Shown: positions 32,668 through 42,089 of the stretch, piece by piece
Layout of the letters: every line of letters starts with the position of its first letter
Position numbering within the stretch: the stretch's first letter is position 1
Assembly: GCA_910587255.1 (NCBI GenBank)
Contig: CAJUKT010000005.1
Span: forward strand, 1 to 64,000
From: an uncultured Oscillospiraceae bacterium
GTDB taxonomy: Bacteria; Bacillota; Clostridia; Oscillospirales; Oscillospiraceae
Length of the DNA: 64,000 nucleotides
Direction: 5' to 3'
Notes under the pieces: generated by a model
Seen by the model: the letters and a program-made list of their open reading frames with translations, nothing else
Databases searched by the model: none
What the model was told of the DNA's origin: nothing
Made by a program: the position numbers and the translations under genes

Positions 32668-33111
32668 ATGACGACAGACAACGTAATCATATCCATCAAA
32701 GGAAAGCAGCTCTATGCCGAGTGCGCCCCGGAGGAGATCGAGCTGGTCACCGCGGGCACCATGGAGCGGGACGGACAGGGGGGGTGCACCATCTCCTACC
32801 AGGAGAGCGAGCTCACCGGCCTGGAGGGCACCACCACAAGGGTGTGCATCGACGGGAGCCGCGTCACCCTGCTGCGGGAGGGGAATACCAACTCCCAAAT
32901 GGTGTTTGAGGAGGGCAGGCGCCACCTGTCCATGTATGAGACGCCCTATGGGGCGCTGTCCATCGGGGTAAACACCCGGCGGATGCGCTCCACGGTGGAC
33001 GAGGCGGGGGGCGATCTGGAGATCGACTACGCCATTGAGATCGACAACCTGGTGGCGGGGCAGAACCTATTCCGCATGAACGTGAAAAAGCACCCGCCGC
33101 TTCAGCAGTAG
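32668..33111 (+). CDS. DUF1934 beta-barrel protein
   Basis: 147 residues, predicted all-beta (calycin-like). Strands such as DNVIISIKGKQLY, GCTISYQESELTGLEGTTTR, VTLLREGNTNSQMVFEEGRR and GDLEIDYAIEIDNLVAGQNL match the DUF1934/YwiB family of Firmicutes, whose function is not known. It has no signal peptide. It lies 38 bases after the R1 repeat and 12 bases before the MATE gene. Confidence 0.83.
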   Translation: MTTDNVIISIKGKQLYAECAPEEIELVTAGTMERDGQGGCTISYQESELTGLEGTTTRVCIDGSRVTLLREGNTNSQMVFEEGRRHLSMYETPYGALSIGVNTRRMRSTVDEAGGDLEIDYAIEIDNLVAGQNLFRMNVKKHPPLQQ

Positions 33112-33123
33112 GGGGGAGCGGGA

Positions 33124-34518
33124 GTGAACAGGGATCTGACCCGCGGCCCGGTGATGGGCTCCATGCTGGCCTTTGCGGTGCCCATGATCCTGGGCGACCT
33201 GCTCCAGCAGTGCTATAATGTGGCCGACACCCTGATCGTGGGGCGCTACCTGGGGAAAAACGCCCTGGCGGCGGTGGGCTCCTCCTTTACGCTGATGACC
33301 TTCCTCACCTCCATCCTGCTGGGGCTGTGCATGGGCAGCGGGGCGGTGTTCTCCATCCGCTTCGGGCAGCGGGACGGGGACGGCCTCCGGGAGGGGGCCC
33401 ACGCCGCCTTTGCCCTCATCGCCGCCATCACGCTGGGGCTGAACCTGCTGGCCTTCGCCTGTCTGGACGGCATTCGGGCGTTCCTGCGGGTGCCCGATGA
33501 GGTGTGGCCCATGATGCGGGAGTATCTGGCCGTCATCTTCTGCGGCATCGCGGCCACCTTCCTTTATAATTATTTCGCCTCCTTCCTCCGGGCGGTGGGC
33601 AATTCGGTGGCGCCGCTGGTGTTTCTGGCGGTGTCGGCGCTGGTGAACATCGGCTTGGATTTGTGGTTTGTGCTGGGCCTCAAGCGGGGGGCGGCTGGGG
33701 CTGCGGAGGCCACCGTCATCGCCCAGTACCTGTCGGGGGCGGGCATCGCCGCTTACACCCTGGCCAAGCATCCCGGGCTGCGCCCCGGCGGGGGCCGGTT
33801 CCGGCTGCGCTGGGGCCGGGTGCGGGAGATCGCCGGATTTTCTATCCTCACCTGCGTACAGCAGTCAGTGATGAACCTGGGCATCCTGCTGGTGCAGGGA
33901 CTGGTGAACAGCTTCGGCCCCACGGTGATGGCCGCCTTTGCCGCCGCGGTGAAGATCGACGCCTTCGCCTACATGCCCGTCCAGGATTTCGGGAACGCCT
34001 TTTCCACCTTCATCGCCCAGAACTACGGGGCCGGGGAGGAGGGCCGCATCCGGGCGGGGCTGCGGGGGGCCGTGGCGGTGTGCATGGCCTTCTGCCTGGC
34101 GGTATCCGCCCTGGTGTGGGTGTTTGCCGCCCCGCTTATGGGCCTGTTTGTGGAGGCCGGGGAGACGGCCACCATCCTGGAGGGGGTGCGCTACCTGCGC
34201 ATCGAGGGGGCGTTCTACTGCGGCATCGGCTGCCTGTTCCTGCTCTACGGCCTGTACCGGGCGCTGGGCAGGCCGGGGATGTCGGTGGTGCTGACGGTGA
34301 TTTCCCTGGGCACCCGGGTGGCGCTGGCCTACCTGCTGTGCGCCATCCCGGCGGTGGGGGTGGTGGGCATCTGGTGGTCGGTGCCCATCGGCTGGGCGCT
34401 GGCGGACGCCGCCGGGCTGGGCTACTACCGGGCCCGCCGGGGGCGGCTGCTGGCCTGGGAGGGCGTCCCGGGGCAGAAAAATGCTCCAGCGGCCCAAAAT
34501 GGGGAAAGAAAAGGATGA
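33124..34518 (+). CDS. MATE family multidrug/metabolite efflux transporter
   Basis: 464 residues with 12 membrane segments in two halves. Family features: PMILGDLLQQCYNVADTLIV near the N-terminus, PVQDFGNAFSTFIAQNYGAG in the second half. MATE proteins export organic cations or drugs using sodium or proton gradients. GTG at 33124 is the only start near the GGGGGAGCGG site. Possibly co-transcribed with the DUF1934 gene. Substrate unknown. Confidence 0.9.
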   Translation: MNRDLTRGPVMGSMLAFAVPMILGDLLQQCYNVADTLIVGRYLGKNALAAVGSSFTLMTFLTSILLGLCMGSGAVFSIRFGQRDGDGLREGAHAAFALIAAITLGLNLLAFACLDGIRAFLRVPDEVWPMMREYLAVIFCGIAATFLYNYFASFLRAVGNSVAPLVFLAVSALVNIGLDLWFVLGLKRGAAGAAEATVIAQYLSGAGIAAYTLAKHPGLRPGGGRFRLRWGRVREIAGFSILTCVQQSVMNLGILLVQGLVNSFGPTVMAAFAAAVKIDAFAYMPVQDFGNAFSTFIAQNYGAGEEGRIRAGLRGAVAVCMAFCLAVSALVWVFAAPLMGLFVEAGETATILEGVRYLRIEGAFYCGIGCLFLLYGLYRALGRPGMSVVLTVISLGTRVALAYLLCAIPAVGVVGIWWSVPIGWALADAAGLGYYRARRGRLLAWEGVPGQKNAPAAQNGERKG

Positions 34519-34525
34519 AATCCGC

Positions 34526-34554
34526 TTGACGGGGACAAAACGATATGCTATAAT
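34526..34554 (+). promoter_or_regulatory. Extended -10 promoter of the str operon
   Basis: TTGACG (34526-34531), 17-base spacer, TATAAT (34549-34554) with an upstream TG (34546-34547) forming an extended -10. Confidence 0.85.
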
Positions 34555-34592
34555 TTCAAATTGCGCTGGTGCGCGGAAAGGGGCCCTGGCCG

Positions 34593-34877
34593 ATGCTGAA
34601 CGAACTGGAACACGCGGCCAAGGTGGTGGGCGTCAAGCAGGTCCGCCGGGCGCTGGCAGGCGGCCGGGCCGGGCGCGTCTATCTAGCCAAGGACGCCGAC
34701 CCCCAGCTCATCCGGCCCCTGAAGCTCCTGGCTGAGGAGCGGGGGGTGGAGGTGGTCCAGGCCGGGTCCATGAAGGCTTTGGGCCGGGCCTGCGGCATCG
34801 CCGTGGGAACTGCGTGCGCAGCCGTCGTGAGCAGCGCGGATGGAGCGGAGCGAGAGCAAAAGTCCAAGGCCCGCTAG
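34593..34877 (+). CDS. L7Ae/YbxF-like ribosomal protein with a repeat-derived C-terminus
   Basis: 94 residues. The L7Ae-type K-turn-binding fold is visible in AAKVVGVKQVRRALAGGRAG, RVYLAKDADPQLIRPLKLLA and LGRACGIAVGTACAAV. In Bacillus the homologue YbxF (RplGB) also lies just before rpsL, binds K-turn RNA and is not essential. The family normally ends at about ACAAVL; here the frame continues 18 residues (VSSADGAEREQKSKAR) inside an R3 repeat. Start: ATG 34593 is preferred to GTG 34569, which lies close to the promoter. Confidence 0.85.
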   Translation: MLNELEHAAKVVGVKQVRRALAGGRAGRVYLAKDADPQLIRPLKLLAEERGVEVVQAGSMKALGRACGIAVGTACAAVVSSADGAEREQKSKAR

Positions 34878-34944
34878 AGGCGGGACTGAGTTTTGCTCGA
34901 GCCGGAGCGAAGCCGCGCGTTGCGAGCAGGCGGAGCATGACAAC
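34821..34944 (+). repeat. R3 dispersed repeat, copy 1 (with a short second start at 34957-34970)
   Basis: It begins GCCGTCGTGAGCAGCGCGGA and ends GAGCATGACAAC. An internal stem pairs GAGCAAAA (34854-34861) with TTTTGCTC (34891-34898), enclosing CCGC/GCGG. The left 57 bases code for the C-terminus of the L7Ae-like protein. Related copies: 58153-58276, 52246-52430 (minus strand), 40719-40906 and part of it at 54521-54600. Confidence 0.75.
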
Positions 34945-35051
34945 TTGAGAAGAGCGCAGCCGTCGTGAGCCCCGCCCCAACTTTTTCCGGTTTTAGCGAA
35001 TAATCCCCGGATGATTCGTTAAAATATATATTCATTGAAAGGAGGAAAATC

Positions 35052-35477
35052 ATGCCTACTTTTAACCAACTGGTCCGTAAGGGCCGCGAGAAGAGCACCT
35101 ACAAGTCCAACTCCCCCGCCATGCAGCACGGTCTGAACACCCTGAAGAATAAGGAGACCGACCTGCCCTCACCCCAGAAGCGGGGCGTGTGCACCGCCGT
35201 TCGTACTTCCACCCCGAAGAAGCCGAACTCCGCGCTGCGTAAGATCGCCCGTGTGCGCCTGACCAACGGCTACGAGGTCACCGCCTATATCCCCGGCGTG
35301 GGCCACAACCTGCAGGAGCATTCCGTGGTGATGATCCGCGGCGGTCGTGTCAAGGACCTGCCCGGCGTTCGTTATCACATCATCCGCGGCACGCTGGACA
35401 CCCAGGGCGTCAACGGCCGTATGCAGGCCCGCTCCAAGTACGGCGCCAAGCGGCCCAAGGCGGCCAAGAAGAAGTAA
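35052..35477 (+). CDS. rpsL: 30S ribosomal protein S12
   Basis: 141 residues with the invariant decoding-centre blocks [20 protein letters not shown] and [20 protein letters not shown]. Residue Lys in PKKPNS is wild type, so no streptomycin-resistance change is present. ATG 35052 behind AAAGGAGG. It is the second gene of the str operon. Confidence 0.98.
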   Translation: MPTFNQLVRKGREKSTYKSNSPAMQHGLNTLKNKETDLPSPQKRGVCTAVRTSTPKKPNSALRKIARVRLTNGYEVTAYIPGVGHNLQEHSVVMIRGGRVKDLPGVRYHIIRGTLDTQGVNGRMQARSKYGAKRPKAAKKK

Positions 35478-35669
35478 TTTCTTCACCCACAACGAGTTTT
35501 GCGCACACGCGCAAGGCAAACCGCCTTGCCGAGCGTTTATTCCATATTTTTATGGGTAGGCCTCGGACAGGCATTGCACGAGGTATTGCTTGGGCATGGC
35601 GCGGCAAGGCGCCGCTCAAGGCTTCGAGTACCTGTGAATTCTAATTTTATATAGAAGGAGGGAAGCGAA

Positions 35670-36140
35670 GTGCCCAGAAGAGGAAACGTACCCAAGCGGG
35701 AAATTTTGCCCGACCCGCTGTATAATTCCGTCCTAGTCACTAAGCTCGTCAACAGCATCATGCTGGACGGCAAGAAGGGCGTCGCCCAGAAGGTCGTCTA
35801 CGGTGCCTTTGACATCATCAAGGATAAGACCGGCAAGGAGCCCCTTGATGTCTTTACCACCGCCATTGAGAACATCATGCCTTCCCTGGAGACCAAGTCC
35901 CGCCGCGTGGGCGGCTCCACCTACCAGGTGCCCATGGAGGTCCGGCCCGAGCGGCGCCAGACCCTGGGTCTGCGCTGGCTGACCAGCTATTCCCGCAACC
36001 GCGGTGAAAAGACCATGAAGGAGCGCCTGGCCGGCGAGATTATGGACGCGGCCAACAACACAGGCTCCGCGGTGAAGAAGCGCGAGGACACCCACAAGAT
36101 GGCCGAGGCCAACAAGGCATTCGCCCACTACCGCTGGTAA
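35670..36140 (+). CDS. rpsG: 30S ribosomal protein S7
   Basis: 156 residues: [44 protein letters not shown] end. S7 nucleates assembly of the 30S head. The start is GTG 35670 behind GAAGGAGGG. The gap from rpsL is long (192 bases) and holds a GCAAGGC/GCCTTGC hairpin near 35510-35530 but no clear terminator or promoter. Confidence 0.98.
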   Translation: MPRRGNVPKREILPDPLYNSVLVTKLVNSIMLDGKKGVAQKVVYGAFDIIKDKTGKEPLDVFTTAIENIMPSLETKSRRVGGSTYQVPMEVRPERRQTLGLRWLTSYSRNRGEKTMKERLAGEIMDAANNTGSAVKKREDTHKMAEANKAFAHYRW

Positions 36141-36163
36141 GGACGGAGGCAAACAGAACCAAT

Positions 36164-38269
36164 ATGGCAAGAAAAGTTACTCTGGAAAATACCCGGAATA
36201 TCGGCATTATGGCCCATATCGACGCCGGCAAGACCACCACGACGGAGCGTATTTTGTACTACACCGGCGTGAACTACAAGATCGGCGAGACCCATGACGG
36301 CACCGCCACCATGGACTGGATGGCCCAGGAGCAGGAGCGCGGCATCACCATCACCTCCGCCGCCACCACCTGCTATTGGAAGGGCACCAAGGACCAGTTC
36401 CCCCAGACCCGGATCAACATCATCGACACCCCGGGCCACGTGGACTTCACCGTGGAGGTGGAGCGCTCCCTGCGCGTGCTGGACGGCTCTGTCACCGTCA
36501 TGTGCGCCAAGGGCGGCGTGGAGCCCCAGTCCGAGACCGTGTGGCGCCAGGCGGACCACTACAAGGTCCCCCGCATGATCTACGTCAACAAGATGGATAT
36601 CATGGGCGCCGACTTCTACAACGTGCTGAATATGATCCACGACAGGCTCAAGGCCAACGCCGTGCCCATTCAGCTGCCCATCGGGAAAGAGGAGACCTTC
36701 AAGGGGATCATCGACCTGGTGGAGATGAACGCCGACATCTATTATGATGAGATGGGCAAGGACATGCGGGTGGAGGATATCCCCGCCGACATGATGGAGC
36801 TGGCCAACGAGTACCGCACCAAGCTGGTGGACGCCTGCGCCGATATCAACGAGGAGATCATGGAGCTGGCCCTGGAGGAGCAGCCCATCCCCCAGGAGCT
36901 GCTGCGCCGGGCCATCCGCAAGGGCACCATCGACAACCTGATGGTCCCCGTGGTGTGCGGCACGTCCTACAAGAACAAGGGTGTGCAGAAGCTGCTGGAC
37001 GCCATTGTGGACTATATGCCAGCCCCCACCGACATCCCCCCCATCAAGGGTATCAACCCCGACACCGAGGAGGAAGAGGAGCGTCCCTCCTCCGACAGCG
37101 AGCCCTTCTCCGCCCTGGCGTTCAAGATTGCCACCGATCCCTTCGTGGGCCGGCTGTCCTTCATCCGCGTCTACTCCGGCACGCTGAACACCGGCACCCA
37201 GGTGCTCAACTCCACCAAGCGGCAGAAGGAGCGCATCGGTCGGATTCTGCAAATGCACGCCAACCACCGGGAGGATATTGAGACCGTCTACTCCGGCGAT
37301 ATCGCCGCCGTCATCGGCCTGAAGAATTCCACCACCGGCGATACCCTGTGCGATGAGAAGCACCCGGTCATCCTGGAGTCCATGGAGTTCCCCGAGCCCG
37401 TGATCCGGGTGGCCATCGAGCCCAAGACCAAGGCCGGCCAGGAGAAGATGGGCATTGCCCTGATGAAGCTGGCGGAGGAGGACCCCACCTTTAAGACCTA
37501 CACCGACGAGGAGACGGGCCAGACCATCATCGCCGGCATGGGCGAGCTCCACCTGGAGATCATCGTGGACCGCCTGCTGCGCGAGTACAAGGTGGAGGCC
37601 AACGTGGGCGCGCCCCAGGTGGCCTACAAGGAGACCATCAAGCAGTCTGTCAAGCAGGACACCAAGTACGCCCGGCAGTCCGGCGGCAAGGGCCAGTACG
37701 GCCACGTGGTCATCACCGTGGAGCCCAACGAGCCCGGCAAGGGTTATGAGTTCCTCAACGAGATCACCGGCGGCGTAATCCCCAAGGAGTTTATCCCCGC
37801 CGTTGACGCGGGCATCCAGGGGGCCATGCAGGCCGGCGTCATGGCCGGCTACCCCGTGGTGGATGTCAAGGTCCACCTGACCTTCGGCTCCTACCATGAG
37901 GTGGACTCTTCTGAGATGGCGTTTAAGATCGCCGGCTCCATGGCCTTCAAGGAGGCCTGCCGCAAGGCCGGGGCCTGCCTGCTGGAGCCCATCATGAAGG
38001 TGTCCGTCATCGCCCCCGAGGAGTACCTGGGCAATGTCATCGGCGACCTCACCAGCCGCCGCGGCCAGATCCTGGGCCAGGAGGCCCGGCCCGGCGCGCA
38101 GCAGATCGACGCCTTGGTCCCCCTGTCCGAGATGTTCGGCTATGCCACCGACCTGCGTTCCCGTACCCAGGGACGCGGCCAGTATACCATGGAGCCCCAC
38201 AGCTATGTGGAGATTCCCAAGAACATCGCCGAGAAGATTGTCGCCCAGCGCGGGCGGAAAGAGGACTGA
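36164..38269 (+). CDS. fusA: Translation elongation factor G
   Basis: 701 residues. GTPase motifs [17 protein letters not shown] (P-loop), [20 protein letters not shown] and NKMD; domains II to V follow in the usual order, with [14 protein letters not shown] and [14 protein letters not shown]. It drives translocation and, with RRF, ribosome recycling. It is 24 bases after rpsG. Confidence 0.98.
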   Translation: MARKVTLENTRNIGIMAHIDAGKTTTTERILYYTGVNYKIGETHDGTATMDWMAQEQERGITITSAATTCYWKGTKDQFPQTRINIIDTPGHVDFTVEVERSLRVLDGSVTVMCAKGGVEPQSETVWRQADHYKVPRMIYVNKMDIMGADFYNVLNMIHDRLKANAVPIQLPIGKEETFKGIIDLVEMNADIYYDEMGKDMRVEDIPADMMELANEYRTKLVDACADINEEIMELALEEQPIPQELLRRAIRKGTIDNLMVPVVCGTSYKNKGVQKLLDAIVDYMPAPTDIPPIKGINPDTEEEEERPSSDSEPFSALAFKIATDPFVGRLSFIRVYSGTLNTGTQVLNSTKRQKERIGRILQMHANHREDIETVYSGDIAAVIGLKNSTTGDTLCDEKHPVILESMEFPEPVIRVAIEPKTKAGQEKMGIALMKLAEEDPTFKTYTDEETGQTIIAGMGELHLEIIVDRLLREYKVEANVGAPQVAYKETIKQSVKQDTKYARQSGGKGQYGHVVITVEPNEPGKGYEFLNEITGGVIPKEFIPAVDAGIQGAMQAGVMAGYPVVDVKVHLTFGSYHEVDSSEMAFKIAGSMAFKEACRKAGACLLEPIMKVSVIAPEEYLGNVIGDLTSRRGQILGQEARPGAQQIDALVPLSEMFGYATDLRSRTQGRGQYTMEPHSYVEIPKNIAEKIVAQRGRKED

Positions 38270-38302
38270 CCGCGCCGCCCCGCCGGCTGCGCAAATTAAT
38301 AG

Positions 38303-38331
38303 TTGCAATTTCTGCCGCTATAGGATAGAAT
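38303..38331 (+). promoter_or_regulatory. Internal promoter for tuf
   Basis: TTGCAA (38303-38308), 17-base spacer, TAGAAT (38326-38331), within the 124-base fusA-tuf gap. It would allow extra EF-Tu synthesis. Confidence 0.62.
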
Positions 38332-38393
38332 AAGCCCATAAACCTGTTCCCACAACCTATTTATCTAAACAAGTACAAGGAGGAAAACCCAAA

Positions 38394-39596
38394 ATGGCCA
38401 AGCAAAAGTTTGAGCGTACCAAGCCCCACGTCAACATCGGCACCATCGGCCACGTTGACCACGGCAAGACCACCCTGACCGCCGCCATCACCAAGTGGCT
38501 GGCCCTGAAGGGCCAGGCCCAGTACGAGGATTATTCCAGCATCGACAAGGCCCCCGAGGAGCGCGAGCGCGGCATCACCATCAACACCGCCCACGTGGAG
38601 TACGAGACCGACGCCCGCCACTATGCCCACGTCGACTGCCCGGGCCACGCCGACTATATCAAGAACATGATTACCGGCGCTGCTCAGATGGACGGCGCCA
38701 TCCTGGTCATTGCCGCCACCGACGGCCCCATGGCCCAGACCAAGGAGCACATCCTGCTGGCCCGCCAGGTGGGCGTGCCCGCCATCGTGGTGTTCCTGAA
38801 CAAGTGCGACCAGGTGGACGACGAGGAGCTGCTGGAGCTGGTGGAGATGGAGGTCCGCGAGACCCTGTCCGGCTACGAGTTCCCCGGCGACGACATTCCC
38901 ATCGTCAAGGGCTCCGCCCTGAACGCCCTGACCTGCGAGTCCGGCAACGTGGACGACCCCGACTTCGCCTGCATTAAGGAGCTGATGGACGCTGTTGACA
39001 GCTACATCCCCACTCCCGACCGCAAGGCCGACCTGCCCTTCCTGATGCCCGTGGAGGACGTGTTCACCATCACCGGCCGCGGCACCGTGGCTACCGGCCG
39101 TGTGGAGCGCGGCCAGCTGAAGGCGGGCGAGACCGTGGAGATCGTCGGCCTCACCGAGGAGAAGAAGTCCACCGTCGTCACCTCCATGGAGATGTTCCGC
39201 AAGACCCTGGACTATGTTGAGGCCGGCGACAACGTGGGCTGCCTGCTGCGCGGCGTCAACAAGGACGAGATCGAGCGCGGCCAGGTGCTGTGCAAGCCCA
39301 ACTCCATCCAGCCCCACACCAAGTTCGTGGGCCAGGTGTACGTCCTGTCCAAGGACGAGGGCGGCCGTCACACCCCTTTCTTCAACAACTACCGTCCCCA
39401 GTTCTACTTCCGTACCACCGACGTGACCGGCGTCATCACCCTGCCCGAGGGCACCGAGATGTGCATGCCCGGCGATAACGTGGACATGAACGTGGAGCTG
39501 ATCACCCCCATCGCCATTGAGAAGGGCCTGCGCTTCGCTATCCGCGAGGGCGGCCGCACCGTGGGTTCCGGCGTTGTCATCGCTGTGAACGAGTAA
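38394..39596 (+). CDS. tuf: Translation elongation factor Tu
   Basis: 400 residues. [16 protein letters not shown] (P-loop), [28 protein letters not shown], and the domain II/III blocks [18 protein letters not shown] and [20 protein letters not shown]. It carries aminoacyl-tRNA to the ribosome. It is the last gene of the str operon here; rpsJ, which usually follows, is 18 kb away. Confidence 0.98.
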   Translation: MAKQKFERTKPHVNIGTIGHVDHGKTTLTAAITKWLALKGQAQYEDYSSIDKAPEERERGITINTAHVEYETDARHYAHVDCPGHADYIKNMITGAAQMDGAILVIAATDGPMAQTKEHILLARQVGVPAIVVFLNKCDQVDDEELLELVEMEVRETLSGYEFPGDDIPIVKGSALNALTCESGNVDDPDFACIKELMDAVDSYIPTPDRKADLPFLMPVEDVFTITGRGTVATGRVERGQLKAGETVEIVGLTEEKKSTVVTSMEMFRKTLDYVEAGDNVGCLLRGVNKDEIERGQVLCKPNSIQPHTKFVGQVYVLSKDEGGRHTPFFNNYRPQFYFRTTDVTGVITLPEGTEMCMPGDNVDMNVELITPIAIEKGLRFAIREGGRTVGSGVVIAVNE

Positions 39597-39610
39597 TTGA
39601 AACGCGCGAT

Positions 39611-39646
39611 AAAAAACCAGCCGCTGCAAAGCGGCTGGTTTTTTTG
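39611..39646 (+). terminator. Intrinsic terminator of the str operon
   Basis: Arms AACCAGCCGC and GCGGCTGGTT with TGCAAA loop, followed by a seven-T run. The preceding A run makes it work on the minus strand too (azlD end). Confidence 0.95.
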
Positions 39647-39679
39647 CCCTGACGGGGAAGGCGGATCTGTTAGACGCTG

Positions 39680-40006
39680 TCAAAACACCGCCTGGACGAG
39701 AACCATATAGAGGATCGTGCCCCCCACAATGGACAGCATGTTGTTTTTCCTCCAGATGTGGAGGAGCACAACCGCCGTCCCGGCGATGAGGCCGGGGGCC
39801 CAGCCGCCCACCTGGGCGAGGCTGAGGCCGCGGTAGCAGTAGACGATGAGCATGGCGATCACCGCCGGGGGCAGGAACCTGCCCAGGTAGAGTACCACTT
39901 GGGGCGGCTCCCCGCCCCGGCCAAACAGCAGGAAGGGCAGCGCCCGGGTGAGAAAGGTCACGATGGCCATCACCGCCACCAGGGCGGCAATCTGCATGGC
40001 GGTCAT
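39680..40006 (-). CDS. azlD: AzlD family branched-chain amino acid transport protein
   Basis: 108 residues, four membrane segments, with TFLTRALPFLLFG and LGRFLPPAVIAMLIVYCYRG typical of AzlD. It forms a two-component exporter with AzlC. Start ATG 40006 overlaps the azlC stop (ATGA). Confidence 0.9.
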   Translation of the reverse strand: MTAMQIAALVAVMAIVTFLTRALPFLLFGRGGEPPQVVLYLGRFLPPAVIAMLIVYCYRGLSLAQVGGWAPGLIAGTAVVLLHIWRKNNMLSIVGGTILYMVLVQAVF

Positions 40007-40701
40007 TGGGCTGCGCCCCCTTCCAGCCGGGGCCGCATGACCAGCAGCCCCGCCACCAAAATGGCCAGCGCCGGGATGAGGAAGCGCCCGTTGTCCGGCC
40101 CAAAGAGGAGCAGGCACCCCAGCGTCCCCGCCGCCCCCAGATAGACCGGGGCATGGCGGTCATTGGACTGCCACTGCTCCACGGCGATGACCAAAAACAG
40201 CGCCGTCATGGCAAAGTCGATGCCCTCGGTGTTGATGGTGATGAGGGCCCCCGCCACCGCGCCGATGATGGACCCGGCGATCCAGTACAGGTGGTCCAGC
40301 AGGGCGATGGTGAAATAGAAATCCCGCTTGTCCACGCCCTCCGGGGCCTCCACCCCGGCCAGAAGGGCATAGGTCTCGTCGGTGAGGGAAAAGATCATGT
40401 ACAGCTTGCGCCAGCCCATCCCCTTGAACTTCTCCAGCATGGACAGGCCGTAGACCAGATGGCGGAAATTGATGATGAGGGTTAAAAAGGCGGCGTCGCC
40501 CAGGGGGGAGGCGTTGGCCAGCAGCTCAACCCCCAGATACTGCCCGCTGCCGGCGTAGATGGTGGACGACATGACAGCGGCCCAGGTGGGGGCAAAGCCC
40601 GCCGCCGACAGCATCCAGCCGAATACCACCCCGATGGACAGATAGCCCATGAGCACCGGGACGGTGTGGGGGAAGGCGGCGGCCAGGGTTTTTCGGTTCA
40701 T
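40003..40701 (-). CDS. azlC: AzlC family branched-chain amino acid exporter
   Basis: 232 residues, multiple membrane segments. Family motifs: MGYLSIGVVFGWMLSAAGF, SSTIYAGSGQYLGVELLA, NFRHLVYGLSML and DETYALL. AzlCD exports branched-chain amino acids or azaleucine. ATG 40701 follows AAGGATG. The leader of about 240 bases contains an R3 repeat. Confidence 0.92.
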   Translation of the reverse strand: MNRKTLAAAFPHTVPVLMGYLSIGVVFGWMLSAAGFAPTWAAVMSSTIYAGSGQYLGVELLANASPLGDAAFLTLIINFRHLVYGLSMLEKFKGMGWRKLYMIFSLTDETYALLAGVEAPEGVDKRDFYFTIALLDHLYWIAGSIIGAVAGALITINTEGIDFAMTALFLVIAVEQWQSNDRHAPVYLGAAGTLGCLLLFGPDNGRFLIPALAILVAGLLVMRPRLEGGAAQ

Positions 40702-40718
40702 TGGTATCACATCCTTCA

Positions 40719-40906
40719 TGAGAAGCGCGGAGAAGCGGCCCAGCGAGTGAGCTTGGACCGGAGCGAGGGGAAAAGCCCAGCCACCGCGCAGCGGGGCGGG
40801 TTTTGCTCGAGACGAAGGGAAAGCGAGTGAGCGGCCTGGGCGCTTCGCAGCGTGACAATCATGAGAAGCGCGAAGAAGCGGCCCGGCCGCTTCGCAGCGT
40901 GACAAC
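40719..40906 (+). repeat. R3 dispersed repeat, divergent copy with a duplicated right end
   Basis: GGAGCGAGGGGAAAAGCCCA and GGGTTTTGCTCGAG align with the stem region of copy 1. The right end CTTCGCAGCGTGACAA occurs twice (to 40857 and 40906), with AGAAGCGCG repeated before each. It fills much of the 375-base gap 40702-41076, inside the azlC leader. Confidence 0.6.
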
Positions 40907-40941
40907 GCAGCGCGGCAAGAGCGTCGGCGGGCGCTTTTTAC

Positions 40942-40970
40942 ATTATAGTCTGAGTGTTCCGCCATATCAA
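40942..40970 (-). promoter_or_regulatory. Promoter for azlCD
   Basis: On the minus strand: TTGATA (40970-40965), 17-base spacer, TATAAT (40947-40942). Confidence 0.72.
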
Positions 40971-40991
40971 GAGGGTTTTACAGATTGTTCA

Positions 40992-41020
40992 TTGTATTCC
41001 CGGAAGGATTTGGGTATAAT
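40992..41020 (+). promoter_or_regulatory. Promoter for the lipid kinase gene
   Basis: TTGTAT (40992-40997), 17-base spacer, TATAAT (41015-41020). Confidence 0.65.
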
Positions 41021-41076
41021 ACTCTTCACTACATCCGGCCGCCCTGCGGGCCGGAGAGAGTGTGGAGTGATCTGCC

Positions 41077-42045
41077 GTGAAAAAGCTGCTGTACATCTAT
41101 AACCCCGCCGCCGGCCGCAAGAGCGCCAAAATCAACCTGTCCGACGCGCTGGAGGTATTTACCCGTCAGGGCTACGAGATCACCGTGCGTCCCACCCAGG
41201 CCAGGGGAGACGCCGCCGCCGCGGCCCGGGAGCAGGGGCCGGATTTTGACCGGGTGGTGTGCTGCGGCGGGGACGGCACGCTGAACGAGACCGTCCGGGG
41301 GGTGCTGGAGCTGCCCCGGGAGCGGCGGCCGGTGCTGGGCTACATCCCGGCGGGCACCACGAACGACTTTTCCCGCACCCTGGAGCTGCCCCGCACCCTG
41401 CCGGAGCTGGCGGAGGTGGCGGGGGAGGGGGTGCTGCGGGACATCGACGTGGGCCTGGCGGAGGGGAACCCCTTTACCTATGTGGCCGCCTTCGGGCTGT
41501 TCACCGACGTGTCCTATTCCACCCCCCAGGTGAATAAAAACCTGCTGGGGCACTTCGCCTATGTGCTGGAGGGGATGGGCAAGCTGTCCAACATCCCCAG
41601 CTACCACATGAGGGTGAGCGCCGATGGCGGCAGGGAGACGGAGGGGGACTTCATCTATGGCATGGTGGGCAACACCGTGTCGGTGGGGGGGCTGGTGAGC
41701 CTGCCCCGGGATAAGGTGCTGCTGGACGACGGGCGGTTTGAAGTCATCCTGATCCGGCGGCCTGAAAACGGCAAGGACTGGCAGTCCATCCTCACCGCCC
41801 TGACCACGCTGGAGCTGGCCCAGGACGGGGCGGTGACGGGCTTTGCCGCCAGTGAGATCACCTTTGAATGCGGCCAAAGCACGGCCTGGACGCTGGACGG
41901 CGAATTCGGGGGGGAGCAGGCGGTGACCCATGTGAAAAACCTGCCGCAGGCCATCACCATCGCCTGCGGACCGGGAAGCGCGGAGAAGCGGACAGCGTCA
42001 AAGGACGGCCTTGCGGGGGCCTCCAAAAGCACACAGCCATCATAA
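41077..42045 (+). CDS. Diacylglycerol kinase family lipid kinase (DagK/YegS type)
   Basis: 322 residues. ATP-site motif VVCCGGDGTLNETVRGV and GYIPAGTTNDFSRTLELP, then the C-terminal beta-sandwich (TAWTLDGEFGGEQAV). In Firmicutes such kinases recycle diacylglycerol to phosphatidic acid; that role would fit the LtaS-like gene facing it, since polyglycerolphosphate synthesis releases diacylglycerol. GTG 41077 is the start. The C-terminal 25 residues (SAEKRTASKDGLAGASKSTQ) look added and resemble translated repeat sequence. Confidence 0.87.
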   Translation: MKKLLYIYNPAAGRKSAKINLSDALEVFTRQGYEITVRPTQARGDAAAAAREQGPDFDRVVCCGGDGTLNETVRGVLELPRERRPVLGYIPAGTTNDFSRTLELPRTLPELAEVAGEGVLRDIDVGLAEGNPFTYVAAFGLFTDVSYSTPQVNKNLLGHFAYVLEGMGKLSNIPSYHMRVSADGGRETEGDFIYGMVGNTVSVGGLVSLPRDKVLLDDGRFEVILIRRPENGKDWQSILTALTTLELAQDGAVTGFAASEITFECGQSTAWTLDGEFGGEQAVTHVKNLPQAITIACGPGSAEKRTASKDGLAGASKSTQPS

Positions 42046-42050
42046 ATAAA

Positions 42051-42084
42051 AGCGGCCCGGCGGAGAGTGATCCGCCGGGCCGCT
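42051..42084. terminator. Terminator between convergent genes
   Basis: Arms AGCGGCCCGGCGGA and TCCGCCGGGCCGCT with GAGTGA loop, flanked by A and T runs on both sides. Confidence 0.9.
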
Positions 42085-42089
42085 TTTCG

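Noticed and set aside
34593..34877. Frameshift at the end of the L7Ae-like gene
   Set aside because: The odd C-terminus is explained by an R3 repeat entering in frame at the normal end of the protein.
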